In this document: one piece after another, positions 1-6,169 of the stretch | Position numbering within the stretch: position 1 is the first letter of the stretch | Layout of the letters: every line of letters begins with the position of its first letter | Source: Anaeromyxobacter sp. | GTDB taxonomy: Bacteria; Myxococcota; Myxococcia; Myxococcales; Anaeromyxobacteraceae | Length of the DNA stretch: 6,169 bases | Assembly: GCA_020028115.1 (NCBI GenBank) | Contig: JAHWYA010000117.1 | Coordinates: 1 to 6,169 of the forward strand | Direction of reading: 5' to 3' | Made by a program: the position numbers and the translations under genes | Notes under the pieces: model-generated | The model's database searches: none | What the model saw: the letters and a program-made list of their open reading frames with translations, nothing else | What the model was told of the DNA's origin: nothing

Positions 1-1
1 C

Positions 2-325
2 GACTTCCCGGACGTCCGGGAGCAGGCGGAGCGGCTCGCGTCCTCGCTCGGGTCGCGCGGCCCGCTCAACGTGCAGGGGCGGCTCGTGGGCGCGGACCTC
101 GTCGTCTTCGAGGTGAACCCGCGCTTCTCCGGCACCGAGGCGATGCGCGCGATGGCGGGCTGGAACGGGCCGGAGGCGCTCGTCGAGTGGCACCTCGGCC
201 TGCCCTCCTCGATCGCGGGCTTCCGGGCGAGGCGCCAGACGTTCGTCCGGACGCTGGTCGAGCACCTGCTCGAGCGCCCGGCCGCGGCGCCGGTGGCGGC
301 CCGCGGCGCCCTGCACGGCGCGTGA
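2..325 (+). CDS. ATP-grasp family protein, C-terminal part (5' end outside window)
   Basis: This is the last 107 residues of an ATP-grasp ligase-type enzyme, open to the left edge in frame 2 and ending at TGA 323-325. The visible signature is GPLNVQGR (fragment residues 20-27) followed by VVFEVNPRFSGTEAMRAM (34-51). The Glu37-x-Asn39-Pro-Arg pattern is the metal-binding and ATP-binding end of the ATP-grasp fold, in the style of carbamoyl-phosphate synthase large-subunit-like proteins. Known family members join a carboxylate to an amine or thiol through an acyl-phosphate. The substrate cannot be told from this fragment, because the N-terminal specificity region is missing. After the motif comes a helical tail with an Ala/Arg-rich end (about residues 90-107) that looks non-catalytic. 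The gene is followed after 26 bp by a co-directional dehydrogenase gene, so the two are probably co-transcribed. The family call is firm and the exact function is unknown. Confidence 0.85.
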   Translation, partial: DFPDVREQAERLASSLGSRGPLNVQGRLVGADLVVFEVNPRFSGTEAMRAMAGWNGPEALVEWHLGLPSSIAGFRARRQTFVRTLVEHLLERPAAAPVAARGALHGA

Positions 326-340
326 CCACGTTGTCGCGTC

Positions 341-345
341 GGAGG
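341..345 (+). promoter_or_regulatory. Shine-Dalgarno site fixing the GTG start of the SDR gene
   Basis: GGAGG lies 6 bases before the GTG at 352-354. Earlier in-frame candidates are GTG 322, which overlaps the upstream stop as GTGA, and TTG 331. Neither has a comparable purine-rich site in front, so GTG 352 is preferred. Confidence 0.7.
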
Positions 346-351
346 TCGCAC

Positions 352-1383
352 GTGCGCCGGAGCGAGCTCGCATTCGTGGTCGGCCTGGCGGCGGGGGGCG
401 CCTGGGCGCTCGTCCGCCGCCTCGGCCGCATCGAGCTCCGCGGCAAGGTCGCGCTCGTGACCGGCGGGTCCCGCGGGCTCGGGCTCGTGCTCTCGCGCGA
501 GCTCGGGCGGCGCGGCGTGCGGGTGGTCATCTGCGCGCGCGACGAGGAGGAGCTCGAGCGGGCGCGCGCGGCCCTGGTGTCCGAGGGCATCGACGCGACG
601 GCGCTCCCGGTGGACGTCACCGACGCCGAGGGCATGGCGGGCCTCGTCGCCGACGTCGAGGAGAACATCGGCCCGATCGACATCCTCGTGAACAACGCCG
701 GGATCATCCAGGTCGGGCCGTCGGAGGCGTTCACGCTCGACGACTACCGGCGCGCGATGGACGTCCTCTTCTGGGGGGCGCTGCACGGCGCGGAGGCGGT
801 CCTCCCCCGGATGCGGGCGCGCCGCCGCGGCACGATCGTGAACGTCACGTCCATCGGCGCCGCGGTCGGGATCCCGCACCTCGCGCCGTACGACGCGGCG
901 AAGTTCGCGCTCCGCGGCTGGTCCGAGGCGATGGGCGCGGAGCAGGCGCGCCACGGGATCGCGGTCGTGACGGTGGTGCCGGGGCTCATGCGCACGGGCT
1001 CGTTCGGCCACGCGCTCGTGAAGGGGAGGCGCTACGCCGAGGCGAGCGTGTTCTCGCTGGCGGCGTCGCTGCCGCTCCTCACCGTCTCGGCGGAGCGGGC
1101 GGCGCGGCGCATCGCGCACGCCATCGAGTACGGCGAGCGCTTCGTCGTGGTGGGGACGCCGGCGAAGCTGCTCCGGCTCGCGCACGCCCTCGCCCCGGGC
1201 GGCGTCGTGCGCGCGCTCGGCGTCGTGAACCGGCTCCTGCCGCTCGCCGACGAGGGGGCGCGCGAGTCGATGCCGCTGCCGGGCGAGATCTTCCGGCGCG
1301 GCCTCGCCCGCTCGATCCTCACCGCGCTCGGCGACCGCGCGGCGAAGAAGTACAACGAGGAGCCGGAGCCCGAGTCGGCCTGA
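352..1383 (+). CDS. Short-chain dehydrogenase/reductase with N-terminal membrane segment
   Basis: This is a classical Rossmann-fold SDR oxidoreductase of 343 residues, longer than the usual 250 or so. In order it shows a hydrophobic N-terminal stretch (about residues 5-21) followed by Arg-Arg, the cofactor motif TGGSRGLG (37-44), NNAG (114-117), Ser167, Tyr180-x-x-x-Lys184, and Pro210-Gly211 with Thr215. Arg41 inside the glycine motif and Arg63 after the second strand favour NADP(H) over NAD(H). The hydrophobic start suggests anchoring at the inner membrane with the catalytic domain in the cytoplasm; this is inferred. The position of the catalytic-tetrad Asn, three residues before Gly142, is Leu139 here. 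About 100 residues follow the core fold, ending in a charged Glu/Pro tail. The start is GTG 352, chosen on its ribosome site. The gene lies 26 bp after the ATP-grasp gene and converges on the FadL-type gene. The substrate is unknown; a lipid or polyketide-like carbonyl compound is possible but unproven. Confidence 0.9.
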   Translation: MRRSELAFVVGLAAGGAWALVRRLGRIELRGKVALVTGGSRGLGLVLSRELGRRGVRVVICARDEEELERARAALVSEGIDATALPVDVTDAEGMAGLVADVEENIGPIDILVNNAGIIQVGPSEAFTLDDYRRAMDVLFWGALHGAEAVLPRMRARRRGTIVNVTSIGAAVGIPHLAPYDAAKFALRGWSEAMGAEQARHGIAVVTVVPGLMRTGSFGHALVKGRRYAEASVFSLAASLPLLTVSAERAARRIAHAIEYGERFVVVGTPAKLLRLAHALAPGGVVRALGVVNRLLPLADEGARESMPLPGEIFRRGLARSILTALGDRAAKKYNEEPEPESA

Positions 1384-1414
1384 CGCGGGACGGCTCCGCG
1401 GAGGGTGGCGCGCG

Positions 1415-2674
1415 CTACTTCGCGGCGACGAGGTCAGTCCGCCAGTTCACGCCGAGCGAGACGATGTAGACGCTCGAGTCGTAGACGCCCGGCATCGCGG
1501 TCGACCCGGTGGACTTCACCTGGTCGAGGAGCGCGTAGAAGAACGTCCCCGCCAAGGTGAGGTCCGGGGCGAGCTTCCACGCCGCGCCGACCGCGCCCGC
1601 CCAGCAGTTCCCGTCGGGGAGCGTCGGCGAGTAGGTGTCGGTCTCGAGCCCGGAGAGATCGCGGAGGAGCCCGCCCCGCAGCGTGAGGCGCGGCGTCGTC
1701 TCGTACTCGGCGCCGACGCGGAAGGTGTGCCCATTCCCGTAGTTCCGTGGCACGTCGATGGTCGTGCCCTTGTCGCCGACGAACGTGTCCGACGTGTACA
1801 CGCTGTAGCGGGTGAACGTGTAGACGCCGGTGAGCTGGAGCCCCCGGACCGGCGGGCGGTACGCGACGCCGAGGTTGAGGAGGTTCGGGAACGTGAGGTC
1901 GTGCGTGACGCCCTGGTCGATGGGCGGGGGCTTCGAGCCGGGCGCGAGCAGCGCGTCCGGGACCACGAAGTTCCCGTCGCCCTTCAGCGGCTGGGTGGCC
2001 TTGTGCTTGTAGTCGAGCCCGAAGGTGAGGGGCTGTCCGGCGAGCAGCGGCGTCCACTCGAGGGAGAGGTCGTACGACGGCGCGCCGCCCTTCGTCGACA
2101 GCTCGCCGTACCCTTCTGCGAACGGCTGGACGCCGATCTTCAGGTATTCGGTCGTGTAGTAGTAGACGAGCCCGCCGCCGGCGCGCAGGCCGGGGAGCAC
2201 CTCGACGCCGCCCGTCAGGTAGAACCCGTACACCTTCCGGTCGACCGTGACGATCCGGCCCCGGCCGGCCCAGTCCTCGTTCCAGAAGACGTTCCCGCCC
2301 CCCGGCACGTTCATGCCGACGCCGAAGCCCACGCCCCGGCCCGCGACCTCGAGGCCATAGGCGGCGAAGAGCGCCACCGGCGGGACCGGCTTGAACTTCG
2401 TGGAGGCGTCGGGCGAGCCCGCCATCGCGGAGCCCGCCGGCGCGCTCCACTTCGTCCTGAGGTCGAGGAACGATCCGGCGAGGGAGAGCGACAGGCCACG
2501 CACGCGCGAGAGGGCGGCGGGGTTGCCGTAGACCGCGCCGGCGTCGTTCTGCGCGGCGGTGGCCGACTCGACGAGCGCGAGGTCCCGGGGCGAGACGTTC
2601 GGGACGTCGTAGCCGTTCGCGAGGGCGGCGGCGGGGAGGAGCGCGGCGGCGAGGAGGACGATCTTCGTGCGCAT
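1415..2674 (-). CDS. OmpP1/FadL/TodX family outer-membrane channel
   Basis: This 419-residue outer-membrane beta-barrel belongs to the FadL family, which moves long-chain fatty acids and other hydrophobic molecules across the outer membrane. Its length is close to that of E. coli FadL. A signal peptide runs from residue 1 to 19 (Lys4, a Leu/Ala-rich core, Ala-Leu-Ala before Asn20). The mature N-terminus carries the family's plug-like region with the conserved Asn51-Pro-Ala motif. Further FadL-like landmarks are MNVPGG near 121-126, a DWAGR segment at 134-138, and near the C-terminus the stretch SPTLPDGNCW (349-358), which matches the family's SPxxPD region. Alternating hydrophobic strands run to the end. 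The protein ends in a short tail (LVAAK) after the last strand instead of the terminal aromatic typical of barrels. It is the second gene of an operon: its start lies 10 bp after the lipase stop and its Shine-Dalgarno overlaps that stop. The likely role is import of fatty acids released by the lipase. The family call is strong; the substrate is inferred. Confidence 0.92.
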   Translation of the reverse strand: MRTKIVLLAAALLPAAALANGYDVPNVSPRDLALVESATAAQNDAGAVYGNPAALSRVRGLSLSLAGSFLDLRTKWSAPAGSAMAGSPDASTKFKPVPPVALFAAYGLEVAGRGVGFGVGMNVPGGGNVFWNEDWAGRGRIVTVDRKVYGFYLTGGVEVLPGLRAGGGLVYYYTTEYLKIGVQPFAEGYGELSTKGGAPSYDLSLEWTPLLAGQPLTFGLDYKHKATQPLKGDGNFVVPDALLAPGSKPPPIDQGVTHDLTFPNLLNLGVAYRPPVRGLQLTGVYTFTRYSVYTSDTFVGDKGTTIDVPRNYGNGHTFRVGAEYETTPRLTLRGGLLRDLSGLETDTYSPTLPDGNCWAGAVGAAWKLAPDLTLAGTFFYALLDQVKSTGSTAMPGVYDSSVYIVSLGVNWRTDLVAAK

Positions 2675-2680
2675 GGTCGG

Positions 2681-2687
2681 CTCCTTA
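2681..2687 (-). promoter_or_regulatory. Ribosome binding site overlapping the lipase stop codon
   Basis: On the minus strand the sequence reads TAAGGAG, then 6 bases, then the ATG of the FadL-type gene. The TAA is the stop of the upstream lipase gene, so the Shine-Dalgarno AAGGAG shares its first two bases with that stop. This arrangement fits translational coupling of the two genes. Confidence 0.75.
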
Positions 2688-5600
2688 CGGCGTGACGGGG
2701 GTGGCGACGTTCGCCGGGGTCGCGAGGAAGGACCCGATGGCCGTCTGGGCCTGCTGCGTGAGCGACGGGGTCGCGAAGTCGATGATGTTCGAGTGGCTGA
2801 CCTGGTCGCCCGGGCAGGTGCCCGCGCCCGTCTGCGAGAACCACTGCACGCGCCCCGTCGTCGTCGTGGGCGGCGCCGGCACGGGCAGCCCGAGCAGCGC
2901 CGACAGCAGCGTGTTCTGCGCGTTCGGGACGGTGCCGTCGCAGATCGAGAGCTGGGTGAGGACCTCGCGCGCCGGCTGCGACGGCCACAGCGCCACGAGG
3001 TCCGGGTCGAGGGGCGGGACGGCGAAGGCCGTGAACAGGCCGCCAGGGACCACGTACCTCGCGAAGTTCGCCGGGTCGGCCGGGTCGAGGATCCACTTCC
3101 CGATCTGGAGGAACTTGAGGTAGTCGGGCGTGCCCGGCGCGATCCCGGCGCCGCCGAGCAGGTCGACGAGCGCGGCGTTGAAGTGCGACTCCGGGTTCGC
3201 GAACACGTCGATCGCCGTCGCGCCGCCCGCGTACGCCACCGCGCGCGTGATGCGCGGGTTCGCGGCGAGGGACGCGGTCCCGGCGAAGACGCCGCCGGAG
3301 TGGCCGACCCAGTAGACCTTCGAGAAGTCGACGGCGATCCCGTGCGTCGACTCGAGGTGCGCGGCGAACGCGTCCGACGACTTGCCGACCGGCGCGAGGG
3401 CCTTCACGAGCGCGGACACGTCGATCACGTCCTGGCGGAGCGCATCGCGGACCCGGAAGAAGTTGAGCGAGATGAGCCGGTTCGCGGAGGCGAAGGCGGT
3501 CCCCTTCGGAGACGGCGTCGTGTCGCTGTCGAACCGGTGGTCGAGCATCCGGCCGCGCACGCCGGGAGCCGACTCGAGCTCGCACATGCCGACCTGGATC
3601 TCTCCGCCGGCGTCCAGGTCGACGCCCGGTGTCCTGAGGTTCGACTTGAAGGCGCAGACGCTCTTCTCGCCGCAGAGCGCCGCCGGGCAGCACATCGCGT
3701 CGGCCAGGGCCTGGGCGTTCGGGCCGCTCCCGCTGCAGTACGACCGCTCGCCGTGCATCGGGAGGTCGATCGCGGCCACGACGAACCCGCGGGCGGCGAG
3801 GGCCGCGGCGAGCGGCAGGACCGCCGCCTTGCTCGAGGTGAGCCCGTGCTCGAAGACGACGAGCGGCGCGCACTTCGAGGCGGTGTACGCCACGGGCGTG
3901 TACGTGACGGTATCGAAGCTCGTCGGGCAGGTCCCGGCGACGAGCGACGGGTCCGGGATCGTGACGAGGGCGGTGATCGTCTCGGTCGTGGCGTTCGCCG
4001 GATCGAAGGCGCCCTCGTTCCGGCTCGCGAGGAGCCAGCTCACCGAGTGGAACTTCACCTCCGCGAGCTCCGCGATGGAGCCAGGGGCCGTGAGGACCGT
4101 CTCGCTCACGCCGTAGGCGGCCGCGACTTGTGCCGGGGTGAACGTCGTGACGGCGTCGGGATCGGAGCTGACGCCCACCGCGACCGGGCCGTCGTACGGG
4201 GCCTTCACGAGCGCGAGCGCCGTCGAGGTCATCCGGCCCTGCGTCCGGAAGGTGTAGGCGAGGGCGACGTCCGCCGCGGTCTTCCCGGTGGCGGCCTGGA
4301 GCTCGGAGAGCACCGGGACGAGCTGCTCGCGCATCCGCCGCAGCGCGGTCGCCGTGGCGTCCGGGATGCCGGCGAGGAGCGAGGTGCCATCGACGCTCGA
4401 GGTCGCGACGGGGTCGAAGCCCGGGTCGGTGAGGATCTTCGCGACCGTCGACTTCCGGAGCGGCCGCCCGAGCATGTCCTTCACCGACGTGGTGATGACG
4501 ACGGCGTAGTCCGCGAACTCGTCGAGCGGCGGCAGGTGGATCTCGTCCTTGCCGAGCGGTCCCCGCAGCGGCGCGGGGACGGCGACGCCGACGGCGGGCT
4601 GCAGCGCGACGAGCAGCGAGCAGCCGCCGGCCGCGGCGCACGGGACGCCGGGAGCGACGAGCATCCCCTGGCTCGTGGTGATGGGGGTCGGCTCGGCGAC
4701 GTAGGCGGCGCCGGAGGGGTCGCCGCCCGAGCCCACGCGCGCGAACTCCTGGCGGAGCTCCTTGAGGAGCGTCGCCGTCCCGCCGGAGAGCTTGAAGAGG
4801 TGGACGGTCGAGCCGTCCACCGTGCTCGCGTCCACCGGCACCGTGACCGGCGCGAACATCATGGCGGTCGTCGAGAAGCCGTCGAGGGTCGTGAGCCCTT
4901 GCGCCGCCGGGCCGAACGCGGCGTTGAGCGCGATCGTTCCGCCGGGGCCCGTGCGGAGGAGGTCGATCGGGAGCGGCGCGATGCCGGAGGCGGAGTCGAC
5001 GGGGGCGGTCGGGATCGCCGGCGCGACCTCGAAGGTCGCGATCGAGACGACCTCCTCGGCCCGGATAATGCTCGACACGGCGATGAACGCCGGCACGATG
5101 GATCCGGACGGAGCGGCGGTCCACACGCCGCCCGCGTCGCCCCAGTCGAGGGGCAGCCACAGCGCCCGTCGCACCGAGTCGACCGGCCCGGCGAGCTCCG
5201 GCGGGAAGCCGATCGGCCGGTTCTCCGGGTTCGAGAGGTCGCGGTTCGGCACGACGAGGGCGATGGCCTGGTCCGGCGAGACGGTCTGGCCGGTCGTCGT
5301 CTTCACGCCGCGCATGCCGCCGCGGATCGCGAAGGCGTAGCGACCGGGCGCCCAGGCGCGGCTGCCGGACGGGCCCTTCGCCTTGCGAATCGCGATCTGG
5401 CCCGCCGTGCAGTTCTCGATGTCCGGCTCGACGTTCACGAGCTCCGGCGGCGAGACGTCGACCTTCATCACCACGACGGTCGCGGCGGCGCCACCTGTCG
5501 TCAGAGTGGCGGGATCGACGAGCGGGGGCGTCGCCACGACATACCGGCTCGTCGCCTCGTCGAAGACGATCCGCTTCAGCGGGACGGTGATCCCCACCGC

Positions 5601-5858
5601 CTGGTCGCTCGGGAAGCCGCCCGCGTTCACGAAGGCGGCGAGGAGCGACCGCTGCGCGCTGGCGGGCATCGCCGCGGCCGCCTGCAGTGCGAGGTCGTTC
5701 GGCGTGGGCAGCGCGGGCGTGCTGCTGCCGGGCAGGACCGGCGAGTTGAACGCCGCGATCACGATCTCCTGGACCGGCGGCTCCTTCGTGACCTTCTTGC
5801 ACCCGGAGACGAGCGCGGCGGCGGCCAGCGCGACGGCGGCGCTTCGGCGGAAGGACAT
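2685..5858 (-). CDS. VolA / Pla-1-cef-like lipase, predicted outer-membrane lipoprotein
   Basis: This 1057-residue protein is predicted to be a lipid-anchored alpha/beta-hydrolase. Its N-terminus has Arg4-Arg5, an Ala-rich core and a lipobox VSG-Cys20. The following residues are Lys-Lys, not Asp, which agrees with outer-membrane sorting under the enteric rule. Residues of about 30-560 form a long non-catalytic region with a PTPNDLAL segment (51-58) and repeated Ig-like strands, as in the N-terminal part of bacterial extracellular lipases. The hydrolase domain starts near 660. It has His671-Gly672 (oxyanion-hole type), DLPMHGE (698-704), the nucleophile elbow Gly852-His-Ser854-Gly-Gly856, Asp974 in SICDG and His1022 in VSHSN, giving a plausible Ser-Asp-His triad. 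A cysteine-rich insert lies between about 708 and 759. Known relatives cleave lysophospholipids or other acyl esters at the cell surface. The start is ATG 5858 because GGAGG lies 5 bases upstream; the ATG at 5870 lacks a site. The gene is first in an operon with the FadL-type channel. The lipase identity is well supported; the exact substrate and surface exposure are inferred. Confidence 0.87.
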   Translation of the reverse strand: MSFRRSAAVALAAAALVSGCKKVTKEPPVQEIVIAAFNSPVLPGSSTPALPTPNDLALQAAAAMPASAQRSLLAAFVNAGGFPSDQAVGITVPLKRIVFDEATSRYVVATPPLVDPATLTTGGAAATVVVMKVDVSPPELVNVEPDIENCTAGQIAIRKAKGPSGSRAWAPGRYAFAIRGGMRGVKTTTGQTVSPDQAIALVVPNRDLSNPENRPIGFPPELAGPVDSVRRALWLPLDWGDAGGVWTAAPSGSIVPAFIAVSSIIRAEEVVSIATFEVAPAIPTAPVDSASGIAPLPIDLLRTGPGGTIALNAAFGPAAQGLTTLDGFSTTAMMFAPVTVPVDASTVDGSTVHLFKLSGGTATLLKELRQEFARVGSGGDPSGAAYVAEPTPITTSQGMLVAPGVPCAAAGGCSLLVALQPAVGVAVPAPLRGPLGKDEIHLPPLDEFADYAVVITTSVKDMLGRPLRKSTVAKILTDPGFDPVATSSVDGTSLLAGIPDATATALRRMREQLVPVLSELQAATGKTAADVALAYTFRTQGRMTSTALALVKAPYDGPVAVGVSSDPDAVTTFTPAQVAAAYGVSETVLTAPGSIAELAEVKFHSVSWLLASRNEGAFDPANATTETITALVTIPDPSLVAGTCPTSFDTVTYTPVAYTASKCAPLVVFEHGLTSSKAAVLPLAAALAARGFVVAAIDLPMHGERSYCSGSGPNAQALADAMCCPAALCGEKSVCAFKSNLRTPGVDLDAGGEIQVGMCELESAPGVRGRMLDHRFDSDTTPSPKGTAFASANRLISLNFFRVRDALRQDVIDVSALVKALAPVGKSSDAFAAHLESTHGIAVDFSKVYWVGHSGGVFAGTASLAANPRITRAVAYAGGATAIDVFANPESHFNAALVDLLGGAGIAPGTPDYLKFLQIGKWILDPADPANFARYVVPGGLFTAFAVPPLDPDLVALWPSQPAREVLTQLSICDGTVPNAQNTLLSALLGLPVPAPPTTTTGRVQWFSQTGAGTCPGDQVSHSNIIDFATPSLTQQAQTAIGSFLATPANVATPVTP

Positions 5859-5863
5859 CTCGA

Positions 5864-5868
5864 CCTCC
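5864..5868 (-). promoter_or_regulatory. Shine-Dalgarno site for the lipase gene, embedded next to an upstream in-frame ATG
   Basis: The minus strand reads ATGGAGGTCGAGATG. GGAGG is 5 bases before the ATG at 5858-5856 and directly overlaps the G of the in-frame ATG at 5870-5868. That upstream ATG has no purine-rich site of its own, so the second ATG is the likely start. It also gives a standard 20-residue lipoprotein signal. Confidence 0.7.
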
Positions 5869-5906
5869 ATGACGTAGGGTGAAGCAAGCCGGAAGGCGGA
5901 ACCCGG

Positions 5907-5935
5907 ATGGTCGGAGGGCTCGACTGCGAAGTCAA
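5907..5935 (-). promoter_or_regulatory. Candidate sigma-70-like promoter for the lipase-fadL operon
   Basis: On the minus strand TTGACT (5935-5930) matches five of six bases of the -35 consensus. After a 17-base spacer comes GACCAT (5912-5907), which matches only three of six bases of the -10 consensus. Transcription would start near 5900, leaving a leader of about 40 bases before the lipase ATG. The rest of the 5859-6015 stretch shows no gene with a ribosome site and no clear operator. The -35 is convincing for such GC-rich DNA; the -10 is weak. Confidence 0.35.
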
Positions 5936-6015
5936 CGCGCCTGAATCCCGGGAGGGGGATCCGGCGCCGCGGTGCGTCGAGACGGGGACGCCGGAGGGCG
6001 CCGGCGGCGACCTGC

Positions 6016-6059
6016 AAAAACGGCGAGGCCCCGGCCGACGCGTGTCGGCCAGGGCCCCG
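6016..6059 (-). terminator. Rho-independent terminator of the beta-barrel gene
   Basis: A 16-base-pair stem (6024-6039 with 6044-6059) encloses a 4-base loop (6040-6043). Read on the minus strand it is followed, after 3 bases, by five T (6020-6016). Two of the pairs are G-U wobbles only when transcribed leftward; in a rightward transcript they would be C-A mismatches. The stem lies 20 bases after the stop codon of the partial gene at 6080, so it ends that transcript and insulates the lipase operon downstream. Confidence 0.88.
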
Positions 6060-6079
6060 GTGATACCCCGCGCTCCGGT

Positions 6080-6169
6080 CTAGAAGAAGTAGTTCGCGGA
6101 CAGCATGAACTGATCGGCGTACGAGTTGCGCGAGTTCGTCACCTTGAGCGCCGCCGTGTCCATCGCGAG
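6080..6169 (-). CDS. Outer-membrane beta-barrel protein (porin-like), C-terminal end only
   Basis: Only the last 29 codons lie in the window; the gene is open at the right edge and stops at TAG 6082-6080. The peptide ends in SYADQFMLSANYFF. Alternating polar and hydrophobic residues finishing in an aromatic residue, with Phe last, are the classic C-terminal strand recognised by the Bam assembly machinery. The segment before it (ALKVTNSRNS) looks like the previous strand or turn. This resembles the end of phosphate-selective or general porins, but the family cannot be fixed from so few residues. It is followed by a strong terminator, so it is a separate transcription unit from the lipase operon. 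The reading frame is supported by the stop-to-terminator spacing and by the barrel signature. Confidence 0.75.
   Translation of the reverse strand, partial: LAMDTAALKVTNSRNSYADQFMLSANYFF

Noticed and set aside
187..351. A longer SDR start upstream inside the ATP-grasp gene.
   Set aside because: The extra residues are an Arg/Ala-rich shadow of the ATP-grasp frame, and the only good ribosome site points to GTG 352.
66..1355. Minus-strand open frames opposite the ATP-grasp and SDR genes (66-734, 744-995, 1032-1355).
   Set aside because: They are Ser/Arg/Pro/Ala-rich with no recognisable motif and lie antisense to genes with intact catalytic signatures.
1384..1403. A hairpin between the convergent genes (CGCGG at 1384 with CCGCG at 1396, and the palindrome CTCCGCGGAG at 1394-1403) as a bidirectional terminator.
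   Set aside because: The stem is only 5 bp and there is no T-tract on either side. Short GC palindromes are expected by chance at this composition.
2311..5802. A 1163-codon minus-strand frame overlapping the lipase and FadL genes.
   Set aside because: It is Arg/Pro/Gly-rich low-complexity sequence in a shifted frame of two well-supported genes. It arises because stop codons are rare at this GC content.
2667..5882. A 1071-codon open frame on the plus strand opposite the lipase gene.
   Set aside because: The translation is dominated by Arg, Gly, Glu, Asp and Val with no domain, signal or hydrophobic core, as expected from the antisense of a GC-rich gene. The minus-strand frame has clear motifs.
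5859..6017. An N-terminal extension of the lipase to an ATG at 6017 (53 extra residues).
   Set aside because: No ribosome site precedes it, it would start next to the terminator U-tract, and it would bury the lipoprotein signal peptide inside the protein.

Overview
The window comes from a very GC-rich Gram-negative bacterium. Codon third positions are almost all G or C, GTG is used as a start, and three genes encode outer-membrane-type proteins (a lipoprotein and two beta-barrels). The codon style and gene types would fit a myxobacterium or related deltaproteobacterium such as an Anaeromyxobacter-like lineage. That placement is an inference from style, not from a marker gene.

Layout: a rightward pair occupies about 1-1383. 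It consists of the C-terminal end of an ATP-grasp enzyme (2-325, cut by the window edge) and a short-chain dehydrogenase/reductase with an N-terminal membrane segment (352-1383, GTG start behind a GGAGG site). This pair converges, across only 31 bp, on a leftward two-gene operon. In transcription order that operon is a large secreted lipoprotein lipase (5858-2685, 1057 residues) and a FadL/OmpP1-type outer-membrane channel (2674-1415, 419 residues). The two are 10 bp apart and the FadL Shine-Dalgarno overlaps the lipase stop codon. Further right, a 220-bp gap holds a candidate promoter for the lipase operon and a strong leftward intrinsic terminator. The terminator belongs to a third leftward gene, of which only the last 29 codons are in the window (6080-6169, a beta-barrel C-terminus ending in Phe-Phe).

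How the genes work together: the lipase has a lipobox, a Gly-His-Ser-Gly-Gly nucleophile elbow and plausible Asp and His partners. It resembles the VolA / Pla-1-cef type of lipase. In Vibrio cholerae the surface lipoprotein VolA is encoded beside a FadL homologue and releases fatty acids from external lysophospholipid for uptake. The same order and tight coupling here suggest an exogenous-lipid scavenging unit: hydrolysis at the cell surface followed by fatty-acid import. This is the most interesting content of the window. It is a variant of a described system rather than a wholly new one. No mobile element, CRISPR array, tRNA, rRNA or phage gene is visible.
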